From positions 620,001-684,000 of the forward strand of contig NW_027077396.1 in the NCBI RefSeq assembly GCF_963924675.1: a stretch of 64,000 nt of DNA, in the 5' to 3' direction. The DNA comes from Phocoena phocoena. Taxonomy: Eukaryota > Chordata > Mammalia > Artiodactyla > Phocoenidae. This document shows positions 40,182 through 54,156 of the stretch, piece after piece. The position numbers and the translations under genes were made by a program. The notes below the pieces were generated by a model. It did no database searches. It was not told the origin of the DNA and saw only the letters and a program-made list of their open reading frames with translations. The first letter of the stretch is position 1, and every line of letters starts with the position of its first letter.

Positions 40182-41928
40182 GCAATTTCTGTGCAAGATG
40201 ATCAGGAATAGGGAGAACCAATGAGAGACTAGCTGTAGGTGTCTGCACGGGCAAATGTAACGCTCATTTCCCACCAGGAAGAGGAATTTACCAAAGGCTC
40301 AGCATGCCCTGCCCGAAACAGATTAGGGCCTGAAGCAATCCTGCGGTTTTGTGCCCAGTTCACAAGAAAGCGAGTTGAAGAAAGGAGCTCAGGGGCACTG
40401 TAATTCACAAACCTGCAGAGTTATAAATGACAGCTATCCTCCAAAAATATATTGAAGCAAGCCTGCGAAGGGGACTTGAAAGCGGGGCAGAATTTCAGGA
40501 AAACGATTGCAGGGGGTAGACTGGAATTGCCCTGAAAGCATAGGAAAAGAGGCAGAACGTCGACAATGATGCACTTGGCCAAAAAGGGCGTATGCGTTTT
40601 TTCCTGAATATATTCAGGAAAAAACGCATACGCCCTTTTTGGCCAACCAAGCAAGCCTGTAAAGGAAATCTGCACTACAATGAAGTCTCACTGCCCCCCG
40701 GGCAAGAGGGCCATCTGAAAAAAGTGTAAAATCCAGAAAGGTAGGACAGGATATGGAGAACAGGGAGCCTTGTTATGCTGATTGGCAGGATGTAAATTGC
40801 CAGCAGCCAGCCTGGAGAAGTGTATGGTGTTTCCTGAAACACATAAGAAACAAAGCAACACAGTCTATGGCACTTCCACTTATGGTCCTATAGCTTACGG
40901 AAATTAAAATCAAAAACAGACAGCCACCCCAATATTTGGGACGGCTGTGTTCACAAGAAGCTCGTCTACAGTAACAGGTAAATATCCCAGAAAGCAAAAT
41001 ATGGATAAAGAAGTTGTGGCACGTACGTACAATGCAATATCACTCAGCAATGAAATCTGTGTCATCAGGCCCGTAGCGGCATAGTGAGTGGATGCAGGTA
41101 CGGTGATTCTACGTGAACTACGTCACACAGAAAAAGAAACATCATAAGATATCACTAATACACGGAATGTAAACTTGACTACACATGAACTGAATTACAA
41201 AACAGAACAGGGTCTCAAATTTAGAAAACCAACTAGTGCTTGCTTATGGGGAAAGGTGCGTTGGGGTGCTTCATAAAACCAGAGACTGAAATTAGCACAG
41301 ATAACTTTCCATAAGCCAAATATGTAATAGACAAGACCTACTCCTTGCTCAACGAAATGGACCCAACACCACATATTCAACGCCTAGGAATATACCTGAC
41401 TAGGAAGAATCTTAAAACCCATGGATATATATGTCTCCGTAAGAGAATCAAGCGTGTGTACAGCGGCATAAACGCAGCAGTGAAAATCCGATAAATCCCA
41501 TTATCAAAATAAATTTCAAAAAAAAATCATAAAGACAGTGAAATAGAGAGCAATTCTTAAATAATTCACTCAGGGCATGTGATGCAACCGGGATTGACCA
41601 CATCTACACCCAGAGCTGGTTGAGACATAAGGCTGGACACTTCAGGCTGATAGCATTGGTGAGTTTAGGTGAGCAAATGCACACCCTTTGAAGTCATACT
41701 GTATGGTACCTATTCCATGGGTCCCAACTCTTCAGGTTCAAGGGATTCTTCCTCCAGCTAAAACATGCATGTGAAACCCACAGTATGGTCCACCGTGTTA
41801 TGGGGAAATGATTTAAAATGCATCTCAGTTTTCGTATCCTGGTCCTCGGGTTCACCATTCCAGATGATTTACTAACAGTCTCCCTGCTTGGAGAGTCAGT
41901 GCCTTTAACCTCCTGTTTGGCACAGCTT
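40182..41928. repeat. Satellite unit U24, prefix D, body B switching to A
   Basis: B markers run to 41530 and A markers start at 41596, an earlier switch than in U14/U17. Palindrome at 40575-40646, perfect. The start GATGATCAGG is shared with U12. Private T-to-C near 40458 (GAAGCAAGCC). Confidence 0.96.
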
Positions 41929-43675
41929 GCAATTTCTGTGCAAGATGAACAGGAATAGGGAGAACCAATGAGAGACTAGCTGTAGGTGTCTGCACGGGCA
42001 AATGTAACGCTCATTTCCCACCAGGAAGAGGAATTTACCAAAGGCTCAGCATGCCCTGCCCGAAACAGATTAGGGCCTGAAGCAATCCTGCGGTTTTGTG
42101 CCCAGTTCACAAGAAAGCGAGTTGAAGAAAGGAGCTCAGGGGCACTGTAATTCACAAACCTGCAGAGTTATAAATGACAGCTATCCTCCAAAAATATATT
42201 GAAGTAAGCCTGCGAAGGGGACTTGAAAGCGGGGCAGAATTTCAGGAAAACGATTGCAGGGGGTAGACTGGAATTGCCCTGAAAGCATAGGAAAAGAGGC
42301 AGAACGTCGACAATGATGCACTTGGCCAAAAAGGGCGTATGCGTTTTTTCCTGAATATATTCAGGAAAAAACGCATACGCCCTTTTTGGCCAACCAAGCA
42401 AGCCTGTAAAGGAAATCTGCACTACAATGAAGTCTCACTGCCCCCCGGGCAAGAGGGCCATCTGAAAAAAGTGTAAAATCCAGAAAGGTAGGACAGGATA
42501 TGGAGAACAGGGAGCCTTGTTATGCTGATTGGCAGGATGTAAATTGCCAGCAGCCAGCCTGGAGAAGTGTATGGTGTTTCCTGAAACACATAAGAAACAA
42601 AGCAACACAGTCTATGGCACTTCCACTTATGGTCCTATAGCTTACGGAAATTAAAATCAAAAACAGACAGCCACCCCAATATTTGGGACGGCTGTGTTCA
42701 CAAGAAGCTCGTCTACAGTAACAGGTAAATATCCCAGAAAGCAAAATATGGATAAAGAAGTTGTGGCACGTACGTACAATGCAATATCACTCAGCAATGA
42801 AATCTGTGTCATCAGGCCCGTAGCGGCATAGTGAGTGGATGCAGGTACGGTGATTCTACGTGAACTACGTCACACAGAAAAAGAAACATCATAAGATATC
42901 ACTAATACACGGAATGTAAACTTGACTACACATGAACTGAATTACAAAACAGAACAGGGTCTCAAATTTAGAAAACCAACTAGTGCTTGCTTATGGGGAA
43001 AGGTGCGTTGGGGTGCTTCATAAAACCAGAGACTGAAATTAGCACAGATAACTTTCCATAAGCCAAATATGTAATAGACAAGACCTACTCCTTGCTCAAC
43101 GAAATGGACCCAACACCACATATTCAACGCCTAGGAATATACCTGACTAGGAAGAATCTTAAAACCCATGGATATATATGTCTCCGTAAGAGAATCAAGC
43201 GTGTGTACAGCGGCATAAACGCAGCAGTGAAAATCCGATAAATCCCATTATCAAAATAAATTTCAAAAAAAAATCATAAAGACAGTGAAATAGAGAGCAA
43301 TTCTTAAATAATTCACTCAGGGCATGTGATGCAACCGGGATTGACCACATCTACACCCAGAGCTGGTTGAGACATAAGGCTGGACACTTCAGGCTGATAG
43401 CATTGGTGAGTTTAGGTGAGCAAATGCACACCCTTTGAAGTCATACTGTATGGTACCTATTCCATGGGTCCCAACTCTTCAGGTTCAAGGGATTCTTCCT
43501 CCAGCTAAAACATGCATGTGAAACCCACAGTATGGTCCACCGTGTTATGGGGAAATGATTTAAAATGCATCTCAGTTTTCGTATCCTGGTCCTCGGGTTC
43601 ACCATTCCAGATGATTTACTAACAGTCTCCCTGCTTGGAGAGTCAGTGCCTTTAACCTCCTGTTTGGCACAGCTT
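41929..43675. repeat. Satellite unit U25, prefix D, body B switching to A
   Basis: Same B-to-A breakpoint window as U24 (43277-43343), making U24-U25 an adjacent pair of identical hybrids. Palindrome at 42322-42393, perfect. Confidence 0.96.
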
Positions 43676-45423
43676 GCAATTTCTGTGCAAGATGAACAGG
43701 AATAGGGAGAACCAATGAGAGACTAGCTGTAGGTGTCTGCACGGGCAAATGTAACGCTCATTTCCCACCAGGAAGAGGAATTTACCAAAGGCTCAGCATG
43801 CCCTGCCCGAAACAGATTAGGGCCTGAAGCAATCCTGCGGTTTTGTGCCCAGTTCACAAGAAAGCGAGTTGAAGAAAGGAGCTCAGGGGCACTGTAATTC
43901 ACAAACCTGCAGAGTTATAAATGACAGCTATCCTCCAAAAATATATTGAAGTAAGCCTGCGAAGGGGACTTGAAAGCGGGCAGAATTTCAGGAAAACGAT
44001 TGCAGGGGGTAGACTGGAATTGCCCTGAAAGCATAGGAAAAGAGGCAGAACGTCGACAATGATGCACTTGGCCAAAAAGGGCGTATGCGTTTTTTCCTGA
44101 ATATATTCAGGAAAAAACGCATACGCCCTTTTTGGCCAACCAAGCAAGCCTGTAAAGGAAATCTGCACTACAATGAAGTCTCACTGCCCCCTGGGCAAGA
44201 GGGCCATCTGAAAAAAAGTGTAAAATCCAGAAAGGTAGGACAGGATATGGAGAACAGGGAGCCTTGTTATGCTGATTGGCAGGATGTAAATTGCCAGCAG
44301 CCAGCCTGGAGAAGTGTATGGTGTTTCCTGAAACACATAAGAAACAAAGCAACACAGTCTATGGCACTTCCACTTATGGTCCTATAGCTTACGGAAATTA
44401 AAATCAAAAACAGACAGCCACCCCAATATTTGGGACGGCTGTGTTCACAAGAAGCTCGTCTACAGTAACAGGTAAATATCCCAGAAAGCAAAATATGGAT
44501 AAAGAAGTTGTGGCACGTACGTACAATGCAATATCACTCAGCAATGAAATCTGTGTCATCAGGCCCGTAGCGGCATAGTGAGTGGATGCAGGTACGGTGA
44601 TTCTACGTGAACTACGTCACACAGAAAAAGAAACATCATAAGATATCACTAATACACGGAATGTAAACTTGACTACACATGAACTGAATTACAAAACAGA
44701 ACAGGGTCTCAAATTTAGAAAACCAACTAGTGCTTGCTTATGGGGAAAGGTGCCTTGGGGTGCTTCATAAAACCAGAGACTGAAATTAGCACAGATAACT
44801 TTCCATAAGCCAAATATGTAATAGACAAGACCTACTCCTTGCTCAACGAAATGGACCCAACACCACATATTCAACGCCTAGGAATATACCTGACTAGGAA
44901 GAATCTTAAAACCCATGGATATATATGTCTCCGTAAGAGAATCAAGCGTGTGTACAGCGGCATAAACGCAGCAGTGAAAATCCGATAAATCCCATTATCA
45001 AAATAAATTTCAAAAAAAAAATCATAAAGACAGTGAAATAGAGAGCAATTCTTAAATAATTCACTCAGGGCATGTGATGCAACCGGGATTTAACACATCT
45101 ACACCCAGAGCTGGTTGAGACATAAGGCTGGACACTTCAGGCTGATAGCATTGGTGAGTTTCGGTGAGCAAATGCAGACCCTTTGAAGTCATACTGCATG
45201 GTACCCATTCCATGGGTCCCAACTCTCCAGGTTCAAGGGATTCTTCCTCCAGCTAAAACATGCATGGGAAACCAAGAGTATCGTCCACCATGTGATTGGG
45301 AAATGATTTAAAATGCATCTCAGTTTTCGTATCCTGGTCCTCGGGTTCACCATTCCAGATGCTTTACTAACACTCTCCCCGCTTGGAGAGTCAGTGCCTT
45401 TAACCTCCTCTTTGGCACAGCTT
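43676..45423. repeat. Satellite unit U26, prefix D, body B, 1,748 bp
   Basis: Three homopolymer length changes: one G lost near 43980, one A gained at 44211-44217, and the A tract extended to 10 at 45012-45021. Two A-like substitutions also occur (CCCTGGG near 44192, GTGCCTTGGGG near 44752). Palindrome at 44068-44139, perfect. Confidence 0.95.
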
Positions 45424-47170
45424 GCAATTTCTGTGCAAAATGAACAGGAATAGGGAGAACCAATGAGAGACTAGCTGTAGGTGTCTGCACGGGCAAATGT
45501 AACGCTCATTGCCCACCAGGAAGAGGAATTAAACAAAGGCTCAGTGTGCCCTGCTGGAAACAGATTAGGGCCTGAAGCAATCCTGCGGTTTTGTGCCCAG
45601 CTCACAAGAAAGCGAGTTGAAGAAAGGAGCTCAGGGGCACTGTAATTCACAAACCTGCAGAGTTATAAATGACAGCTTTCCTCCAAAAATATATTGAAGT
45701 AAGCCTGCGAAGGGGACTTGAAAGCGGGGCAGAATTTCAGGAAAACGATTGCAGGGGGTAGACTGGAATTGCCCTGAAAGCATAGGAAAAGAGGCAGAAC
45801 GTCGACAATGATGCACTTGGCCAAAAAGGGCGTATGCGTTTTTTCCTGAATATATTCAGGAAAAAACGCATACGCCCTTTTTGGCCAACCAAGCAAGCCT
45901 GTAAATGAAATCTGCACTACAATGAAGTCTCACTGCCCCCCTGGCAAAAGGGCCATCTGAAAAAAGTGTAAAATCCAGAAAGGTAGGACAGGATATGGAG
46001 AACAGGGAGCCTTGTTATGCTGATTGGCAGGATGTAAATTGCCAGCAGCCACCCTGGAGAAGTGTATGGTGTTTCCTGAAACACGAAAGAAACAAAGCAA
46101 CACAGCCTATGGCACTTCCACTTATGGTCCTATAGCTTACGGAAATTAAAATCAAAAACAGACAGCCACCCCAATATTTGAGACGGCTGTGTTCACAAGA
46201 AGCTCGTCTACAGTATCAGGTAAATATCCCAGAAAGCAAAAAATGGATAAAGAACTTGTGGCACGTACGTACAATGCAATATCACTCAGCAATGAAATCT
46301 GTGTCATCAGGCCCATAGCGGCATAGTGAGTGGATGCAGGTACGGTGATTCTACGTGAACTACGTCACACAGAAAAAGAAACATCATAAGATATCACGAA
46401 TACACGGAATGTAAACTTGACTACACATGAACTGAATTACAAAATAGAAAAGGGTCTCAAATTTAGAAAACCAACTAGTGCTTGCTTATGGGGAAAGGTG
46501 CCTTGGGGTGCTGCATAAAACCAGAGACTGAAATTAGCACAGATAACTTTCCATAAGCCCAATATGTAATAGACAAGACCTACTCCTTGCTCAACGAAAT
46601 GGACCCAACACCACATATTCAACGCCTAGGAATATACCTGACTAGGAAGAATCTTAAAACCCATGGATATATATGTCTCCGTAAGAGAATCAAGGGTGTG
46701 TACAGCGGCCGAAAGGCAGCAGTGAAAATCCGATAAATCCCATTATCAAAATAAATTTCGAAAACAAAACACAAAGACAGTGAAATAGAGAGCAATTCTT
46801 AAATAATTCACTCAGGGCATGTGATGCAACCGGGATTGACCACATCTACACCCAGAGCTGGTTGAGACATAAGGCTGGACACTTCAGGCTGATAGCATTG
46901 GTGAGTTTAGGTGAGCAAATGCACACCCTTTGAAGTCATACTGTATGGTACCTATTCCATGGGTCCCAACTCTTCAGGTTCAAGGGATTCTTCCTCCAGC
47001 TAAAACATGCATGTGAAACCCACAGTATGGTCCACCGTGTTATGGGGAAATGATTTAAAATGCATCTCAGTTTTCGTATCCTGGTCCTCGGGTTCACCAT
47101 TCCAGATGATTTACTAACAGTCTCCCTGCTTGGAGAGTCAGTGCCTTTAACCTCCTGTTTGGCACAGCTT
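45424..47170. repeat. Satellite unit U27, prefix E, body A
   Basis: Near the E/A consensus; close to U4. Palindrome at 45817-45888, perfect. Confidence 0.96.
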
Positions 47171-48915
47171 GCAATTTCTGTGCAAGATGAACAGGAATAG
47201 GGAGAACCAATGAGAGACTAGCTGTAGGTGTCTGCACGGGCAAATGTAACGCTCATTTCCCACCAGGAAGAGGAATTTACCAAAGGCTCAGCATGCCCTG
47301 CCCGAAACAGATTAGGGCCTGAAGCAATCCTGCAGGTTTTGTGCCCAGTTACAAGAAAGCGAGTTAGAAAGGAGCTCAGGGGCACTGTAATTCACAAACC
47401 TGCAGAGTTATAAATGACAGCTATCCTCCAAAAATATATTGAAGTAAGCCTGCGAAGGGGACTTGAAAGCGGGGCAGAATTTCAGGAAAACGATTGCAGG
47501 GGGTAGACTGGAATTGCCCTGAAAGCATAGGAAAAGAGGCAGAACGTCGACAATGATGCACTTGGCCAAAAAGGGCGTATGCGTTTTTTCCTGAATATAT
47601 TCAGGAAAAAACGCATACGCCCTTTTTGGCCAACCAAGCAAGCCTGTAAAGGAAATCTGCACTACAATGAAGTCTCACTGCCCCCCGGGCAAGAGGGCCA
47701 TCTGAAAAAAGTGTAAAATCCAGAAAGGTAGGACAGGATATGGAGAACAGGGAGCCTTGTTATGCTGATTGGCAGGATGTAAATTGCCAGCAGCCAGCCT
47801 GGAGAAGTGTATGGTGTTTCCTGAAACACATAAGAAACAAAGCAACACAGTCTATGGCACTTCCACTTATGGTCCTATAGCTTACGGAAATTAAAATCAA
47901 AAACAGACAGCCACCCCAATATTTGGGACGGCTGTGTTCACAAGAAGCTCGTCTACAGTAACAGGTAAATATCCCAGAAAGCAAAATATGGATAAAGAAG
48001 TTGTGGCACGTACGTACAATGCAATATCACTCAGCAATGAAATCTGTGTCATCAGGCCCGTAGCGGCATAGTGAGTGGATGCAGGTACGGTGATTCTACG
48101 TGAACTACGTCACACAGAAAAAGAAACATCATAAGATATCACTAATACACGGAATGTAAACTTGACTACACATGAACTGAATTACAAAACAGAACAGGGT
48201 CTCAAATTTAGAAAACCAACTAGTGCTTGCTTATGGGGAAAGGTGCGTTGGGGTGCTTCATAAAACCAGAGACTGAAATTAGCACAGATAACTTTCCATA
48301 AGCCAAATATGTAATAGACAAGACCTACTCCTTGCTCAACGAAATGGACCCAACACCACATATTCAACGCCTAGGAATATACCTGACTAGGAAGAATCTT
48401 AAAACCCATGGATATATATGTCTCCGTAAGAGAATCAAGCGTGTGTACAGCGGCATAAACGCAGCAGTGAAAATCCGATAAATCCCATTATCAAAATAAA
48501 TTTCAAAAAAAAATCATAAAGACAGTGAAATAGAGAGCAATTCTTAAATAATTCACTCAGGGCATGTGATGCAACCGGGATTTAACACATCTACACCCAG
48601 AGCTGGTTGAGACATAAGGCTGGACACTTCAGGCTGATAGCATTGGTGAGTTTCGGTGAGCAAATGCAGACCCTTTGAAGTCATACTGCATGGTACCCAT
48701 TCCATGGGTCCCAACTCTCCAGGTTCAAGGGATTCTTCCTCCAGCTAAAACATGCATGGGAAACCAAGAGTATCGTCCACCATGTGATTGGGAAATGATT
48801 TAAAATGCATCTCAGTTTTCGTATCCTGGTCCTCGGGTTCACCATTCCAGATGCTTTACTAACACTCTCCCCGCTTGGAGAGTCAGTGCCTTTAACCTCC
48901 TCTTTGGCACAGCTT
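47171..48915. repeat. Satellite unit U28, prefix D, body B, 1,745 bp
   Basis: Indels cluster at 47334-47368: one A gained, one C lost, two bases lost. The rest matches the B consensus. Palindrome at 47562-47633, perfect. Confidence 0.95.
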
Positions 48916-50662
48916 GCAATTTCTGTGCAAAATGAACAGGAATAGGGAGAACCAATGAGAGACTAGCTGTAGGTGTCTGCACGGGCAAATGTAACGCTCA
49001 TTTCCCACCAGGAAGAGGAATTAACCGAAGGCTCAGCGTGCCCTGCCGGAAACATATTAGGGCCTGAAGCAATCCTGCGGTTTTGTGCCCAGCTCACAAG
49101 AAAGCGAGTTGAAGAAAGGAGCTCAGGGGCACTGTAATTCACAAACCTGCAGAGTTATAAATGACAGCTATCCTCCAAAAATATATTGAAGTAAGCCTGC
49201 GAAGGGGAGTTGAAAGCGGGGCAGAATTTCAGGAAAACGATTGCAGGGGGTAGACTGGAATTGCCCTGAAAGCATAGGAAAAGAGGCAGAACGTCGACAA
49301 TGATGCACTTGGCCAAAAAGGGCGTATGTGTTTTTTCCTGAATATATTCAGGAAAAAACACATACGCCCTTTTTGGCCAACCAAGCAAGCCTGTCAATGA
49401 AATCTGCACTACAATGAAGTCTCACTGCCCCCCTGGCAAAAGGGCCATCTGAAAAAAGTGTAAAATCCAGAAAGGTAGGACAGGATATGGAGAACAGGGA
49501 GCCTTGTTATGCTGATTGGCAGGATGTAAATTGCCAGCAGCCACCCTGGAGAAGTGTATGGTGTTTCCTGAAACACGAAAGAAACAAAGCAACACAGCCT
49601 ATGGCACTTCCACTTATGGTCCTATAGCTTACGGAAATTAAAATCAAAAACAGACAGCCACCCCAATATTTGAGACGGCTGTGTTCACAAGAAGCTCGTC
49701 TACAGTATCAGGTAAATATCCCAGAAAGCAAAAAATGGATAAAGAACTTGTGGCACGTACGTACAATGCAATATCACTCAGCAATGAAATCTGTGTCATC
49801 AGGCCCATAGCGGCATAGTGAGTGGATGCAGGTACGGTGATTCTACGTGAACTACGTCACACAGAAAAAGAAACATCATAAGATATCACGAATACACGGA
49901 ATGTAAACTTGACTACACATGAACTGAATTACAAAATAGAAAAGGGTCTCAAATTTAGAAAACCAACTAGTGCTTGCTTATGGGGAAAGGTGCCTTGGGG
50001 TGCTGCATAAAACCAGAGACTGAAATTAGCACAGATAACTTTCAATAAGCCCAATATGTAATAGACAAGACCTACTCCTTGCTCAACGAAATGGACCCAA
50101 CACCACATATTCAACGCCTAGGAATATACCTGACTAGGAAGAATCTTAAAACCCATGGATATATATGTCTCCGTAAGAGAATCAAGGGTGTGTACAGCGG
50201 CCGAAAGGCAGCAGTGAAAATCCGATAAATCCCATTATCAAAATAAATTTCGAAAACAAAACACAAAGACAGTGAAATAGAGAGCAATTCTTAAATAATT
50301 CACTCAGGGCATGTGATGCAACCGGGATTGACCACATCTACACCCAGAGCTGGTTGAGACATAAGGCTGGACACTTCAGGCTGATAGCATTGGTGAGTTT
50401 AGGTGAGCAAATGCACACCCTTTGAAGTCATACTGTATGGTACCTATTCCATGGGTCCCAACTCTTCAGGTTCAAGGGATTCTTCCTCCAGCTAAAACAT
50501 GCATGTGAAACCCACAGTATGGTCCACCGTGTTATGGGGAAATGATTTAAAATGCATCTCAGTTTTCGTATCCTGGTCCTCGGGTTCACCATTCCAGATG
50601 ATTTACTAACAGTCTCCCTGCTTGGAGAGTCAGTGCCTTTAACCTCCTGTTTGGCACAGCTT
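48916..50662. repeat. Satellite unit U29, prefix N, body A, both-arm palindrome variant
   Basis: Markers: G at 49027 (AACCGAAGG), ACATATTAGG near 49053, CTGTCAATG near 49391 and TTTCAATAAG near 50041. All recur in U30. The palindrome at 49309-49380 carries T at 49329 and A at 49360, so both arms changed and pairing is kept. Confidence 0.96.
49309..49380. repeat. Palindrome copy in U29, paired change in both arms
   Basis: T at 49329 and A at 49360 replace the C:G pair with T:A, keeping all 36 pairs. Both changes are CpG transitions. Confidence 0.96.
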
Positions 50663-52409
50663 GCAATTTCTGTGCAAGATGAACAGGAATAGGGAGAACC
50701 AATGAGAGACTAGCTGTAGGTGTCTGCACGGGCAAATGTAACGCTCATTTCCCACCAGGAAGAGGAATTAACCGAAGGCTCAGCGTGCCCTGCCGGAAAC
50801 ATATTAGGGCCTGAAGCAATCCTGCGGTTTTGTGCCCAGCTCACAAGAAAGCGAGTTGAAGAAAGGAGCTCAGGGGCACTGTAATTCACAAACCTGCAGA
50901 GTTATAAATGACAGCTATCCTCCAAAAATATATTGAAGTAAGCCTGCGAAGGGGAGTTGAAAGCGGGGCAGAATTTCAGGAAAACGATTGCAGGGGGTAG
51001 ACTGGAATTGCCCTGAAAGCATAGGAAAAGAGGCAGAACGTCGACAATGATGCACTTGGCCAAAAAGGGCGTATGTGTTTTTTCCTGAATATATTCAGGA
51101 AAAAACACATACGCCCTTTTTGGCCAACCAAGCAAGCCTGTCAATGAAATCTGCACTACAATGAAGTCTCACTGCCCCCCTGGCAAAAGGGCCATCTGAA
51201 AAAAGTGTAAAATCCAGAAAGGTAGGACAGGATATGGAGAACAGGGAGCCTTGTTATGCTGATTGGCAGGATGTAAATTGCCAGCAGCCACCCTGGAGAA
51301 GTGTATGGTGTTTCCTGAAACACGAAAGAAACAAAGCAACACAGCCTATGGCACTTCCACTTATGGTCCTATAGCTTACGGAAATTAAAATCAAAAACAG
51401 ACAGCCACCCCAATATTTGAGACGGCTGTGTTCACAAGAAGCTCGTCTACAGTATCAGGTAAATATCCCAGAAAGCAAAAAATGGATAAAGAACTTGTGG
51501 CACGTACGTACAATGCAATATCACTCAGCAATGAAATCTGTGTCATCAGGCCCATAGCGGCATAGTGAGTGGATGCAGGTACGGTGATTCTACGTGAACT
51601 ACGTCACACAGAAAAAGAAACATCATAAGATATCACGAATACACGGAATGTAAACTTGACTACACATGAACTGAATTACAAAATAGAAAAGGGTCTCAAA
51701 TTTAGAAAACCAACTAGTGCTTGCTTATGGGGAAAGGTGCCTTGGGGTGCTGCATAAAACCAGAGACTGAAATTAGCACAGATAACTTTCAATAAGCCCA
51801 ATATGTAATAGACAAGACCTACTCCTTGCTCAACGAAATGGACCCAACACCACATATTCAACGCCTAGGAATATACCTGACTAGGAAGAATCTTAAAACC
51901 CATGGATATATATGTCTCCGTAAGAGAATCAAGGGTGTGTACAGCGGCCGAAAGGCAGCAGTGAAAATCCGATAAATCCCATTATCAAAATAAATTTCGA
52001 AAACAAAACACAAAGACAGTGAAATAGAGAGCAATTCTTAAATAATTCACTCAGGGCATGTGATGCAACCGGGATTGACCACATCTACACCCAGAGCTGG
52101 TTGAGACATAAGGCTGGACACTTCAGGCTGATAGCATTGGTGAGTTTAGGTGAGCAAATGCACACCCTTTGAAGTCATACTGTATGGTACCTATTCCATG
52201 GGTCCCAACTCTTCAGGTTCAAGGGATTCTTCCTCCAGCTAAAACATGCATGTGAAACCCACAGTATGGTCCACCGTGTTATGGGGAAATGATTTAAAAT
52301 GCATCTCAGTTTTCGTATCCTGGTCCTCGGGTTCACCATTCCAGATGATTTACTAACAGTCTCCCTGCTTGGAGAGTCAGTGCCTTTAACCTCCTGTTTG
52401 GCACAGCTT
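50663..52409. repeat. Satellite unit U30, prefix N, body A, tandem copy of U29
   Basis: By reading it is almost identical to U29; the visible difference is the A-follower base G at unit position 16. The unit therefore switches to N prefix between about 50678 and 50770. Palindrome at 51056-51127 carries T at 51076 and A at 51107. Confidence 0.96.
51056..51127. repeat. Palindrome copy in U30, paired change in both arms
   Basis: T at 51076 and A at 51107, identical to U29, as expected for a tandem duplicate. Confidence 0.96.
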
Positions 52410-54156
52410 GCAATTTCTGTGCAAGATGAACAGGAATAGGGAGAACCAATGAGAGACTAGCTGTAGGTGTCTGCACGGGCAAATGTAACGCTCATTTCCC
52501 ACCAGGAAGAGGAATTTACCAAAGGCTCAGCATGCCCTGTCCGAAACAGATTAGGGCCTGAAGCAATCCTGCGGTTTTGTGCCCAGTTCACAAGAAAGCG
52601 AGTTGAAGAAAGGAGCTCAGGGGCACTGTAATTCACAAACCTGCAGAGTTATAAATGACAGCTATCCTCCAAAAATATATTGAAGTAAGCCTGCGAAGGG
52701 GACTTGAAAGCGGGGCAGAATTTCAGGAAAACGATTGCAGGGGGTAGACTGGAATTGCCCTGAAAGCATAGGAAAAGAGGCAGAACGTCGACAATGATGC
52801 ACTTGGCCAAAAAGGGCGTATGCGTTTTTTCCTGAATATATTCAGGAAAAAACGCATACGCCCTTTTTGGCCAACCAAGCAAGCCTGTAAAGGAAATCTG
52901 CACTACAATGAAGTCTCACTGCCCCCCGGGCAAGAGGGCCATCTGAAAAAAGTGTAAAATCCAGAAAGGTAGGACAGGATATGGAGAACAGGGAGCCTTG
53001 TTATGCTGATTGGCAGGATGTAAATTGCCAGCAGCCAGCCTGGAGAAGTGTATGGTGTTTCCTGAAACACATAAGAAACAAAGCAACACAGTCTATGGCA
53101 CTTCCACTTATGGTCCTATAGCTTACGGAAATTAAAATCAAAAACAGACAGCCACCCCAATATTTGGGACGGCTGTGTTCACAAGAAGCTCGTCTACAGT
53201 AACAGGTAAATATCCCAGAAAGCAAAATATGGATAAAGAAGTTGTGGCACGTACGTACAATGCAATATCACTCAGCAATGAAATCTGTGTCATCAGGCCC
53301 GTAGCGGCATAGTGAGTGGATGCAGGTACGGTGATTCTACGTGAACTACGTCACACAGAAAAAGAAACATCATAAGATATCACTAATACACGGAATGTAA
53401 ACTTGACTACACATGAACTGAATTACAAAACAGAACAGGGTCTCAAATTTAGAAAACCAACTAGTGCTTGCTTATGGGGAAAGGTGCGTTGGGGTGCTTC
53501 ATAAAACCAGAGACTGAAATTAGCACAGATAACTTTCCATAAGCCAAATATGTAATAGACAAGACCTACTCCTTGCTCAACGAAATGGACCCAACACCAC
53601 ATATTCAACGCCTAGGAATATACCTGACTAGGAAGAATCTTAAAACCCATGGATATATATGTCTCCGTAAGAGAATCAAGCGTGTGTACAGCGGCATAAA
53701 CGCAGCAGTGAAAATCCGATAAATCCCATTATCAAAATAAATTTCAAAAAAAAATCATAAAGACAGTGAAATAGAGAGCAATTCTTAAATAATTCACTCA
53801 GGGCATGTGATGCAACCGGGATTTAACACATCTACACCCAGAGCTGGTTGAGACATAAGGCTGGACACTTCAGGCTGATAGCATTGGTGAGTTTCGGTGA
53901 GCAAATGCAGACCCTTTGAAGTCATACTGCATGGTACCCATTCCATGGGTCCCAACTCTCCAGGTTCAAGGGATTCTTCCTCCAGCTAAAACATGCATGG
54001 GAAACCAAGAGTATCGTCCACCATGTGATTGGGAAATGATTTAAAATGCATCTCAGTTTTCGTATCCTGGTCCTCGGGTTCACCATTCCAGATGCTTTAC
54101 TAACACTCTCCCCGCTTGGAGAGTCAGTGCCTTTAACCTCCTCTTTGGCACAGCTT
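52410..54156. repeat. Satellite unit U31, prefix D, body B
   Basis: Palindrome at 52803-52874, perfect. Private C-to-T in CCTGTCCGAAAC near 52540. Confidence 0.96.

Noticed and set aside
44085..44387. 100-codon plus-strand open frame in U26
   Set aside because: Created by a one-base A-run gain at 44211-44217; absent from other units.
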